6,985 bases of DNA from Chitinophaga pinensis (GTDB lineage: Bacteria > Bacteroidota > Bacteroidia > SXHM01): positions 1 through 6,985 of the forward strand of contig CAMDBK010000165.1 of assembly GCA_945889235.1 (NCBI GenBank), written 5' to 3'. The position numbers were made by a program, and so were the translations under genes. Numbering within the stretch: the first letter of the stretch is position 1; every line of letters begins with the position of its first letter. Under the pieces are notes generated by a model. The model was not told the DNA's origin. It saw nothing but the letters and a program-made list of their open reading frames with translations, and searched no databases. Below are positions 1 to 5,530 of this stretch, piece by piece.

Positions 1-258
1 ATACAGGATGAAAATTCCCGCGCTCATATTCTTGCTTCACTTCAGTTTATTGATGCGGTAGTTTTGTTTGACGAAGACACACCTTACAGCCTGATTTCAT
101 TGGTAAAGCCCGGTATCCTTGTAAAAGGCAGCGACTACAAACCCGAAGAAATTGTGGGCTACGATATTCTTAAAACGTACAATGGTGAAGTCCGCACCAT
201 TGATTTTGTGCCCGGATACTCCACCACTGCAATTGAAGAAAAAATAAAAAAAGGATAG
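1..258 (+). CDS. rfaE2: D-glycero-beta-D-manno-heptose 1-phosphate adenylyltransferase, RfaE2/HldE C-terminal type (5'-truncated by window)
   Basis: Frame 1 is open from the first base to the TAG at 256-258, giving the last 85 residues. A TTG at 64 is internal, because coding homology continues upstream of it. The product would transfer AMP from ATP to heptose 1-phosphate, making ADP-heptose for LPS inner-core synthesis in the cytoplasm. Visible family signatures of this cytidylyltransferase-like fold are FDEDTPYSLI, then KPGILVKGSDY (the VKGxDY block), EEIVGYD, and a C-terminal GEVRTIDFVPGYSTT segment in which the GYSTT motif closes the nucleotide site. The N-terminal HxGH half lies outside the window. 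Full-length stand-alone RfaE2 proteins are about 160 residues, so roughly half is seen; whether a kinase domain is fused upstream (HldE) cannot be told. It converges on the lipoprotein gene with a 21-bp gap. Confidence 0.88.
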   Translation: MQDENSRAHILASLQFIDAVVLFDEDTPYSLISLVKPGILVKGSDYKPEEIVGYDILKTYNGEVRTIDFVPGYSTTAIEEKIKKG

Positions 259-279
259 CTAATTTTTCTCAGCTAATTT

Positions 280-1332
280 TCAGGGAAGTATTTCCACAAT
301 TACAATCTTCCCTTCCTGCGATACAAGGTCTAATTGCATTCCGCTGATAAAGCGGTTTTGATTATTTGGGTCAAATGAGCCAAGTCCGGCCCATACCGCA
401 TGTCCCGCGTATTGTGCGTTTTCGGGTTCATTCATATAGCTCAGACGTTTTTTATCGCTGCCATCGGTGTTCATCATCCACCAGTCGGTACCGCCTGCTT
501 TGCTTCCGGTATTACTCATCCACACAATTTTGTTTCCGTCAGGGCGGTAATGACCGTGTTCATTGTAATCTTTATCCGTAAGTTTTTGAATATTGGTTCC
601 GTCAATATTAATGGTGTAAATATGCTGGTCCCAGAATGAAGGCTGGTTAACACTGCTGCAATAAATCAGTCGCTGGTTGTCGGGTGAGAAACCATAACAC
701 TCATAAAACGATGGAACTCCTGTGGGCACAATCTGAAAATTGCTCACGACAGGAACTCCTGTTGAATCAAAAGCAAAATCAGCAGTTTTAATTACCCAAT
801 AACCGGCAAGTTTTTTTCCATCTAAAACATTGGGAGCTTCCACTCTGTCGGTCCATGAAATTTTAGTTCCGTCAGGTGAAAAACGCGGACATATAACACC
901 GTGGTCATAATCATTCGGGATATCAACAATTTTGAAAATTGCATTGCTGTCAACTCTGCTTATCCATATATCACAGTAAGCGCCAAAGCCTGGAAGTGCA
1001 TCCGTTGAACTTCCGGGATGCGTTTCTTTTTCTACAACAAAAATCATCCATTTACCATCGTACCTCCAAGAAACATTTGCAATGTGTTTATTAGGCAAAG
1101 CAGGATGGTTGCAGGTTAAACAAGTGTCTTCCGTTCCATCTGATTTTGACATGTAAATATCGTAGTAAGTATCCGTTCCTTTTTTGGAATATAGTATGCG
1201 GTCGGAGCCAGTTGGGTCCCACGAGCAATCAAGTCCGTGTTCCTGAAAAGTGGTAATGATGGTTGGTTGGTCAAGAATAGGAGCAGCGCAGGAAGCAAAT
1301 AATAAGAGTATAAAAAACCAAAGATACTTCAT
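280..1332 (-). CDS. Lipoprotein with TolB-like (PD40/WD40-like) beta-propeller
   Basis: The 350-residue product starts with a short lipoprotein signal (MKYLWFFILLLFASC), with the lipid-attachment Cys at residue 15, so it is probably anchored in the outer or inner membrane facing the periplasm or surface. The rest is made of propeller blades of the TolB/PD40 kind: CSWDPTG near 36-42, VSWRYDGKWMIF near 87-98, CPRFSPDGTKISW at 148-160, CYGFSPDNQRLIY at 212-224 and HYRPDGNKIVW at 261-271. INIDGTNIQKLT (241-252) and MNTDGSDKKRLS (287-298) strands lie between them. The pattern xFSPDGxxIxW followed by DGTxxxxLT is the known PD40 repeat. Such folds bind proteins or ligands; the partner is unknown and no catalytic residues are recognisable. 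It follows ubiX by 9 bp, so it is probably the last gene of that operon. The lipobox (F-A-S-C) is loose, as is common in Bacteroidota. A role together with the barrel protein is only inferred from linkage. Confidence 0.82.
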   Translation of the reverse strand: MKYLWFFILLLFASCAAPILDQPTIITTFQEHGLDCSWDPTGSDRILYSKKGTDTYYDIYMSKSDGTEDTCLTCNHPALPNKHIANVSWRYDGKWMIFVVEKETHPGSSTDALPGFGAYCDIWISRVDSNAIFKIVDIPNDYDHGVICPRFSPDGTKISWTDRVEAPNVLDGKKLAGYWVIKTADFAFDSTGVPVVSNFQIVPTGVPSFYECYGFSPDNQRLIYCSSVNQPSFWDQHIYTINIDGTNIQKLTDKDYNEHGHYRPDGNKIVWMSNTGSKAGGTDWWMMNTDGSDKKRLSYMNEPENAQYAGHAVWAGLGSFDPNNQNRFISGMQLDLVSQEGKIVIVEILP

Positions 1333-1341
1333 GCACTAAAA

Positions 1342-1911
1342 TTATGAATTTTCTTTCCAGCGAAAACTTTTTATTTCCAAACCCGCCAAATCCAGAACAC
1401 GGTCAACAACTGTTGCAGCAAGTTCTTCAAAGTTTTTTGGCTGACTATAAAACGATGGTGAAGCAGGACAAATAATTCCACCCGATTCGGTAATTGTTTT
1501 CATGTTGTTGATGTGAATCAAACTATAAGGTGTATCACGCGGAACAAGAATTAATTTTCTGCGTTCTTTTAAAATAACATCGGCTGCGCGGGTGGTTAAA
1601 TCATTGGAAATTCCTGAGGCAATTCTTGCAAGTGTTCCCATGCTGCAGGGACAAACTATCATGGTGTTATATTTTGCCGAGCCGGAAGCAAAAGGTGAAA
1701 AAAAATCATTCTTGTTGTAAATTTTGAAAGGCAGCTTCTCATAATCCGTATTGCCTAATTCAAACTTCCACACTTCGCGTGCGTTGTCGCTCATTACTAC
1801 TCCAACATCTTCTATTTGTTCGTGCAGTTGTTGCAGTTTATCAAACAGCACTTTGGCATAAATTGCTCCGCTGGCACCAGTAACGGCTACAACTATTTTA
1901 TGTTTACTCAT
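1342..1911 (-). CDS. ubiX: UbiX-family flavin prenyltransferase
   Basis: This is a complete 189-residue protein of normal family length. UbiX joins a dimethylallyl group to reduced FMN, making the prenyl-FMN cofactor used by UbiD-type decarboxylases. Visible motifs in order are: GASGAIYA at 12-19 (flavin phosphate loop), VVMSDNA at 38-44, FFSPFASGS at 70-78, CPCSMGTLARIASGISNDL at 87-105, ERRKLILVPRDTPYS at 116-130 with the conserved Arg125, then PSFY at 152-155 and VVDRVLD at 168-174, carrying the Tyr and Arg expected to bind the prenyl phosphate. No membrane segment is present, so it is cytosolic. The ATG overlaps the stop of the upstream barrel gene as ATGA, which suggests translational coupling. 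No UbiD partner lies in the window, so the pathway served (quinone synthesis or other aromatic decarboxylation) is undetermined. The motif set makes the family call firm. Confidence 0.95.
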   Translation of the reverse strand: MSKHKIVVAVTGASGAIYAKVLFDKLQQLHEQIEDVGVVMSDNAREVWKFELGNTDYEKLPFKIYNKNDFFSPFASGSAKYNTMIVCPCSMGTLARIASGISNDLTTRAADVILKERRKLILVPRDTPYSLIHINNMKTITESGGIICPASPSFYSQPKNFEELAATVVDRVLDLAGLEIKSFRWKENS

Positions 1912-2579
1912 TCGGATTTGTTCTCTTCTTTATTTTTATTGAACTTGTAGCGCAAACTCACTTGCAACACCGAATTATATTCACCATTGTTTAATCGCAG
2001 ACCTCCATACATTTGTGTTTGTCCTGCCTGGTGTTTGCGAACGCGGAGAACGGAATTCAGATAACGCAGGTTAAGGTCAAAACTATCGGAGATGCGGAAG
2101 TTAAAACCGCCTAAGCAGCCAAACTCAAAGCGGTTAAAGGGTTGTTGATTGAAATCATACATCTCTCCTTCGCCATTTTCGTTTCTGAATTTTGTGCTTA
2201 TCAATACTGCACCCGATAATCCAAGTTCAAAGTCGAAACGTCCTTTTAGTTTTGATTTAAATACTAACGGAACTTCTATGTAATTAAGATTACGGTTGAC
2301 AAAGGTAGTTCCCCCACTGATAGAGTCTTTGTAAACTTTCCTGAGTCCCTTTTGTACAAAAACCATTTCAATCTGTACGCTTGATTTCTCTTTGATTTTC
2401 CGATTGGCATATACTCCGCCAACAAAGCCTGCTTTCTGAAAACCATAAATATCTGTGCCGAGCAACTGACTAAAGGTGGCACCTGCTATTAAACCTCCTC
2501 CAAAGCTTTGTGCGTGGGTGGAAGAAGTTATAAGTGATAAGTTATAAGTTATGAATGCAAAGAGGAGTAGTTTTTTCAT
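1908..2579 (-). CDS. Outer-membrane beta-barrel protein, PorT-like family
   Basis: The 223-residue product begins with a Sec signal peptide (MKKLLLFAFITYNLSLITSS, cleavage likely after THA at residue 23). The mature part shows alternating amphipathic strands typical of small 8-stranded barrels of the OMP_b-brl_2 type: GGGLIAGATFSQLLG, AGFVGGVYANRKI, SSVQIEMVFVQKG, LNYIEVPLVFKSKL, FDFELGLSGAVLIS, FEFGCLGGFNFRI, FDLNLRYLNSVLRV and a last strand VLQVSLRYKF, followed by a charged tail. The LNYIEVPLVFK block is a frequent hallmark of Bacteroidota PorT-family annotations. From memory, a porT/sprT gene next to ubiX occurs in other Bacteroidota, which makes a true T9SS PorT possible. The sequence alone does not prove it, so no symbol is given. 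It is the first gene of the predicted operon, with a repeat-bearing leader upstream. Confidence 0.75.
   Translation of the reverse strand: MKKLLLFAFITYNLSLITSSTHAQSFGGGLIAGATFSQLLGTDIYGFQKAGFVGGVYANRKIKEKSSVQIEMVFVQKGLRKVYKDSISGGTTFVNRNLNYIEVPLVFKSKLKGRFDFELGLSGAVLISTKFRNENGEGEMYDFNQQPFNRFEFGCLGGFNFRISDSFDLNLRYLNSVLRVRKHQAGQTQMYGGLRLNNGEYNSVLQVSLRYKFNKNKEENKSE
2526..2552 (-). repeat. Short degenerate tandem repeat inside a signal-peptide coding region
   Basis: On the minus strand the motif ATAACTTAT recurs with small variants (TATAACTTATAACTTATCAC, then TTATAACTT). It encodes residues 10-18 (ITYNLSLIT) of the barrel protein's signal peptide. It is visible as repeated ATAAGTT units on the + strand. 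It may be replication slippage in a hydrophobic region that tolerates change. The unit is short and AT-rich, so chance is possible. Confidence 0.4.
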
Positions 2580-2592
2580 TAGGTATTCGGGG

Positions 2593-2654
2593 CGTCACCC
2601 TGAACTTGTTTCAGGGTCTTTATTTTAAGATGCTGAAACAAGTTCAGCATGACG
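2593..2654. repeat. REP-like inverted pair of hairpins
   Basis: Two 26-bp arms, 2593-2618 and 2629-2654, are reverse complements of each other except at four positions, with 10 bp between them. Each arm is also a hairpin by itself. The left one is CCCTGAA, loop CTTGT, TTCAGGG (7-bp stem). The right one is ATGCTGAA, loop ACAAG, TTCAGCAT (8-bp stem). The four differing positions fall in the two hairpin stems as matched changes (CC/GG in one arm, TG/CA in the other). The head GTCACCCTGA is shared with the element at 5451-5508. This resembles intergenic REP/BIME elements. No transposase is in the window. Confidence 0.85.
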
Positions 2655-2664
2655 TTATAGAAAA

Positions 2665-2692
2665 CAAAAGTAACGATGTATTTGTTTGCAAA
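2665..2692 (-). promoter_or_regulatory. Putative promoter of the barrel-ubiX-lipoprotein operon
   Basis: On the minus strand TACTTTTG (2672-2665) matches the Bacteroidota -7 consensus TAnnTTTG exactly. A TTTG at 2692-2689 could be the -33 box, with a 16-bp spacer that is shorter than the usual spacing of about 19-21. Transcription would start near 2660, giving a leader of about 80 nt that contains the hairpin pair 2593-2654. Confidence 0.5.
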
Positions 2693-2720
2693 ACGTAAAA
2701 TCATTTCAACAAAATACATT

Positions 2721-2728
2721 TAGCTTTG
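2721..2728 (+). promoter_or_regulatory. Putative -7 box for the MFS gene
   Basis: TAGCTTTG matches TAnnTTTG exactly and ends 13 bp before the ATG at 2742, implying a very short leader. No convincing -33 TTG lies at the normal spacing; the TTTG copies at 2681-2688 are too far upstream. Position and match are the only support. Confidence 0.5.
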
Positions 2729-2741
2729 CCGCCCTTAATTT

Positions 2742-3929
2742 ATGAGCAAAGAAAAAATTCTTCTCTTCCTTCTTGCAGCCATACAGTTTACACACATTGT
2801 TGACTTTATGATTGTCATGCCGCTTGGTCCACAACTGATGCGGTTGCTGGAAATTAATCCGCAGCAGTTTGCATTGATGGTTTCATCGTATACATTTAGC
2901 GCAGGTGTAGTTGGTTTTCTGTTTGCATTTGTTGCAGACAGGTTCGATCGCAAAAAAGTTTTGCTCTTTTCGTACCTGTGTTTTACGGCAGGAACTTTTT
3001 CGTGCGGTTTTGCAAACTCGTATGAATTTTTACTGGTTGCGCGGATTTTTACCGGAGCTTTTGGCGGAGTAATGAATGCATTGGTGTACTCCATCATTGC
3101 CGATGCTTTTCCGTTTGAGCGCAGGGCTGCGGCAATGGGAGTAGTAATGGCTTCGTTCTCTTTTGCAGCTGCAATAGGCGTTCCGTTGGGTTTGTTTCTG
3201 GCATCGTTGGCAGACTGGCATTTGCCTTTTCATGCGTTGGGTGCAGCAGGGGTGGTGATTGCAGCAGGAATTTATTTTTACATTCCTGCCCTACGCGCTC
3301 ATATTGGCAAGGGCGCAGTGGATGAACGCATCTTTGATTTTTTACTCAATATCGGACGTACTCCCAATTTATTAAAAGCATTACTGTTTATGTTTCTGAT
3401 GGTGATGGGGCAGTTTGTGGTTATACCTTTTATTAGCCCGTATATGGTAAGCAACATGGGCATTACGGAAAAGGAACTCACATATGTTTACCTGCTGGGC
3501 GGTGGCGCTACGTTTTTTACTAATCCATGGGTTGGCAGACTTTCGGACAAATACGGTAAAGCAAAATTGTTTACCATTCTTGCCTTACTTTCTGTTATTC
3601 CGTTGTTCATTGTTACCAATGTGCAGGAAACTGCGTTGTGGATTGTGCTGGTTGTTTCGGTTTTCTTTTTTGTAACTGTTTCGGGGCGCATGGTTCCGGG
3701 CATGACCATGATTACAAGCGCTGTGGAGCCCCAACACCGCGGAAGTTTTATGAGTATTAATTCAGCGGTTCAACAATTTTCTTCAGCAGGTGCAGCTATG
3801 ATTGGAGGGCTGATTGTTACCACCGATGCCGCAGGGCGCATGCTCAATTATTCTTATGCCGGTTACTTAGCTATTGCGGCAACACTTCTCAGTATTATTA
3901 TTGGAAGAAAGCTGAAGGCGGTGCAGTAG
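2742..3929 (+). CDS. MFS transporter, drug/sugar-efflux (AraJ-like, DHA1) type
   Basis: The 395-residue protein has the usual length for a 12-helix major facilitator. The first helix carries HIVDFMIVMPLGP (18-30), a segment typical of the AraJ/Bcr-like proton-driven exporters, with Asp21 inside the membrane. The motif A loop between helices 2 and 3 is GFLFAFVADRFDRKK (58-72), and a weaker copy between helices 8 and 9 is GRLSDKYGKAK (265-275), as expected for the duplicated fold. Helix 5 has the small-residue run AAAIGVPLG (142-150), like the antiporter motif C region. A hydrophilic linker at about 184-208 joins the halves. Substrate cannot be inferred. The ATG at 2742 is chosen because it precedes helix 1 directly and follows the TAGCTTTG box. 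The stop lies one base before the palindromic element at 3931. Neighbours give no functional clue. Confidence 0.9.
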   Translation: MSKEKILLFLLAAIQFTHIVDFMIVMPLGPQLMRLLEINPQQFALMVSSYTFSAGVVGFLFAFVADRFDRKKVLLFSYLCFTAGTFSCGFANSYEFLLVARIFTGAFGGVMNALVYSIIADAFPFERRAAAMGVVMASFSFAAAIGVPLGLFLASLADWHLPFHALGAAGVVIAAGIYFYIPALRAHIGKGAVDERIFDFLLNIGRTPNLLKALLFMFLMVMGQFVVIPFISPYMVSNMGITEKELTYVYLLGGGATFFTNPWVGRLSDKYGKAKLFTILALLSVIPLFIVTNVQETALWIVLVVSVFFFVTVSGRMVPGMTMITSAVEPQHRGSFMSINSAVQQFSSAGAAMIGGLIVTTDAAGRMLNYSYAGYLAIAATLLSIIIGRKLKAVQ

Positions 3930-3930
3930 A

Positions 3931-4038
3931 AGCCTCACCCCCGGCCCCTCTCCGAGGGAGAGGGGAGCAGAGTGCTGAGCGATTGGATAGCAAGTGTGGT
4001 AGCAAAGCCCTCTCCTTTGGAGAGGGTTGGGTGAGGCT
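3931..4038. repeat. GC-rich nested inverted repeat, three-stem structure
   Basis: The ends AGCCTCACCC (3931-3940) and GGGTGAGGCT (4029-4038) are perfect 10-bp reverse complements. Inside are two further hairpins: CCCCTCTCC/GGAGAGGGG with loop GAG (3945-3953 with 3957-3965) and CCCTCTCC/GGAGAGGG with loop TTT (4008-4015 with 4019-4026). About 40 bp of unrelated sequence separates them. The whole can fold as a three-way junction, and a related copy lies at 6066-6108. It starts right after the MFS stop. T-rich sequence follows at 4039-4052, so terminator activity on the + strand is possible but unproven. Confidence 0.88.
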
Positions 4039-4058
4039 TACTTTTTCTTTTACTTTTG
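4027..4058 (+). promoter_or_regulatory. Putative pgk promoter, -33 box inside the repeat
   Basis: TACTTTTG (4051-4058) matches TAnnTTTG exactly. TTG at 4027-4029 lies 21 bp upstream, a normal Bacteroidota -33/-7 spacing. The TTG belongs to the right end of the palindromic element. The -7 box ends 17 bp before the pgk ATG, so the leader would be about 10-12 nt. Confidence 0.55.
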
Positions 4059-4075
4059 CGCTGCAATTCATCTTT

Positions 4076-5266
4076 ATGAAAAATATTGACACCTATAACT
4101 TCAGCGGAAAGAAAGCACTGATACGCGTTGACTTCAATGTTCCGCTGAATGCCGAGCATATTATTACAGACGATACCCGTATCCGCGCAGCCATACCAAC
4201 AATTAAAAAAGTGCTGGCAGGTGGCGGTTCAGTTATTCTTATGTCGCATTTGGGCCGCCCGAAAGACGGACCTGCCAACAAATATTCATTGAAACATATT
4301 GTTGCGCATTTGAGCAAACTGCTTTCTTCAGATGTAAAGTTTGCCGCAGATTGTATAGGCGAAAAAGCAACCGCTGCTTCCGCTTCTTTAAAAGCAGGTG
4401 AAGTTCTTTTATTAGAAAATCTGCGCTTCCATAAACAGGAAGAAGCAGGTGCGGAAGACTTTGCCAAACAACTGGCTTCGCTGGGTGATGTGTATATTAA
4501 TGATGCCTTCGGAACGGCACACCGCGCCCATGCAAGTACCACTATTGTTGCTCATTTCTTTCCCGAAGAAAAAATGTTTGGCTATGTAATGCGTGGTGAG
4601 TTAGACAGCATTGACAAAGTTTTAAAAAATGCTGAACGCCCCTTCACTGCCATTATGGGCGGAGCAAAAGTTTCGGGTAAAATATCCATTATAACAAACC
4701 TGATGGACAAGGTTGACAATATTATTATAGGTGGCGGAATGAGTTACACCTTTGCCAAGGCGCTTAGAGGCAAGGTTGGTTCTTCGCTTGTCGAAGACGA
4801 CCGCCTGCAAACCGCTTTAGACATTCTGAAAACCGCCAAAGAAAAAGGCGTTAACATTTATATTCCCAGCGATTCTATTTGTGGTGATAAGTTTGACAAT
4901 GCCGCCAATAAAGTAACTTGTCTTACCAGCGAAATTCCCGATGGCTACATGGGTTTAGACATTGGACCCGAAGCCGAGAAAGAATATGCCGCAGTAATTG
5001 AAAACTCAAAAACCATTTTGTGGAACGGACCCATGGGTGTTTTTGAAATGAAGAGTTTTGAAAGTGGAACCAAAGCAATTGCCTTGGCAGTGGCGGATGC
5101 AACAGCTAAAGGCGCTTACTCATTAGTTGGTGGAGGTGATTCGGTGGCTGCCGTAAACCAGTTTCACCTTGCTGATAAGGTCAGCTATGTCTCCACAGGC
5201 GGTGGGGCACTGCTTGAATACATGGAAGGGATTGATTTGCCGGGGGTGAAGGCGGTGAGGGAGTAA
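4076..5266 (+). CDS. pgk: Phosphoglycerate kinase
   Basis: The 396-residue cytosolic enzyme of glycolysis interconverts 1,3-bisphosphoglycerate plus ADP with 3-phosphoglycerate plus ATP. The 3-phosphoglycerate site is intact: IRVDFNVPLN (16-25), SHLGRPKD (57-64), LLENLRFH (112-119) and AFGTAHRAHAST (144-155). The nucleotide half has MGGAKVSGK (194-202), IIIGGGMSYTF (216-226), DIGPE (295-299), ILWNGPMGVFE (314-324), the GGGDSVAAV loop (352-360) and the C-terminal STGGGALLEYMEG (373-385) ending LPGVKAVRE. Length and all motifs are normal. The start at 4076 is preferred over an in-frame TTG at 3983. That longer form would add 31 residues encoded by the palindromic repeat, precede the predicted promoter, and match nothing in the family. 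MKNIDTYNFSGKK is a normal Pgk N-terminus. Gene spacing and its own promoter box suggest separate transcription from the MFS gene. Confidence 0.98.
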   Translation: MKNIDTYNFSGKKALIRVDFNVPLNAEHIITDDTRIRAAIPTIKKVLAGGGSVILMSHLGRPKDGPANKYSLKHIVAHLSKLLSSDVKFAADCIGEKATAASASLKAGEVLLLENLRFHKQEEAGAEDFAKQLASLGDVYINDAFGTAHRAHASTTIVAHFFPEEKMFGYVMRGELDSIDKVLKNAERPFTAIMGGAKVSGKISIITNLMDKVDNIIIGGGMSYTFAKALRGKVGSSLVEDDRLQTALDILKTAKEKGVNIYIPSDSICGDKFDNAANKVTCLTSEIPDGYMGLDIGPEAEKEYAAVIENSKTILWNGPMGVFEMKSFESGTKAIALAVADATAKGAYSLVGGGDSVAAVNQFHLADKVSYVSTGGGALLEYMEGIDLPGVKAVRE

Positions 5267-5270
5267 ACTC

Positions 5271-5432
5271 CAGCATCTGTGTGTCTGTTCTTTTACCGGG
5301 CAGGTGGTAAATCAATGGATAATTGATAATGAGAAATTGACAATTGATGTAAGCGGTTTTTCAAAAAGGTTTTACCTATTTAAAGTCCGCGCGGGTGATG
5401 AGGTGGTGGTGAGGAAGGTGGTGGTGGCGTAG
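5271..5432 (+). pseudogene. Orphan 3' fragment of a T9SS type A sorting domain
   Basis: Directly downstream of pgk, in another frame, codons from about 5271 to the TAG at 5430-5432 read LQHLCVCSFTGQVVN, then QWIIDNEKLTIDVSGFSKRF, then YLFKVRAGDEVVVRKVVVA. This is the second half of a C-terminal type IX secretion sorting domain: the xxGQVV turn, an IDVSG strand, the (G)xYLFKV strand and the terminal basic-hydrophobic VRKVVV strand. An in-frame TGA at 5247-5249, no start codon with a plausible leader, and loss of the PNP-containing first half indicate a remnant, not a gene. It cannot be read through from pgk because the frames differ. The middle (5316-5350) also resembles the AT-rich ATAATTGAT type of low-complexity DNA. 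The homology call rests on pattern recognition. Confidence 0.72.
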
Positions 5433-5450
5433 TTGCAGTAGGTAGTCTTG

Positions 5451-5508
5451 TCACCTGAGCGTAGTAGAAGCATCTTATAATAAAGCCCTTCGACTACGCT
5501 CAGGGTGA
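5451..5508. repeat. REP-like inverted pair, CCCTGAGCGTAG family
   Basis: The right arm 5485-5508, read on the minus strand as TCACCCTGAGCGTAGTCGAA followed by GGGC, is matched by the left arm TCACCTGAGCGTAGTAGAAG (5451-5470), with one deleted base and one substitution in the core and an altered outer end. Each arm can form an imperfect hairpin. It shares the TCACCCTGA head with 2593-2618. It lies between the T9SS remnant and ctaA, so it is in or near the ctaA leader. No clear TAnnTTTG box was found before ctaA. Confidence 0.8.
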
Positions 5509-5530
5509 AAAAAATCTGTGTTCCATAACA

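Noticed and set aside
257..280. Two AGCTAATTTT copies between the convergent rfaE2 and lipoprotein genes, considered as a terminator
   Set aside because: It is a direct repeat, not an inverted one; it offers no stable stem, so terminator function is not supported.
3983..4075. A 31-residue N-terminal extension of Pgk from an in-frame TTG
   Set aside because: It is encoded by the palindromic repeat, lies upstream of and across the likely promoter, and has no counterpart in a family whose normal length is met by the ATG at 4076.
3898..4159. Minus-strand open frames across the MFS-pgk gap
   Set aside because: They consist of translated repeat plus antisense of pgk; peptides such as PSPKERA come from the repeat and no gene-like features are present.
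4093..4542. 149-codon minus-strand open frame inside pgk
   Set aside because: It is antisense to strongly conserved pgk codons and shows no recognisable protein features.
5485..5517. Hairpin followed by an A run before ctaA, considered as a terminator
   Set aside because: On the + strand the run is A, not T, and on the minus strand the T run precedes the hairpin; it fits a REP-like element better.
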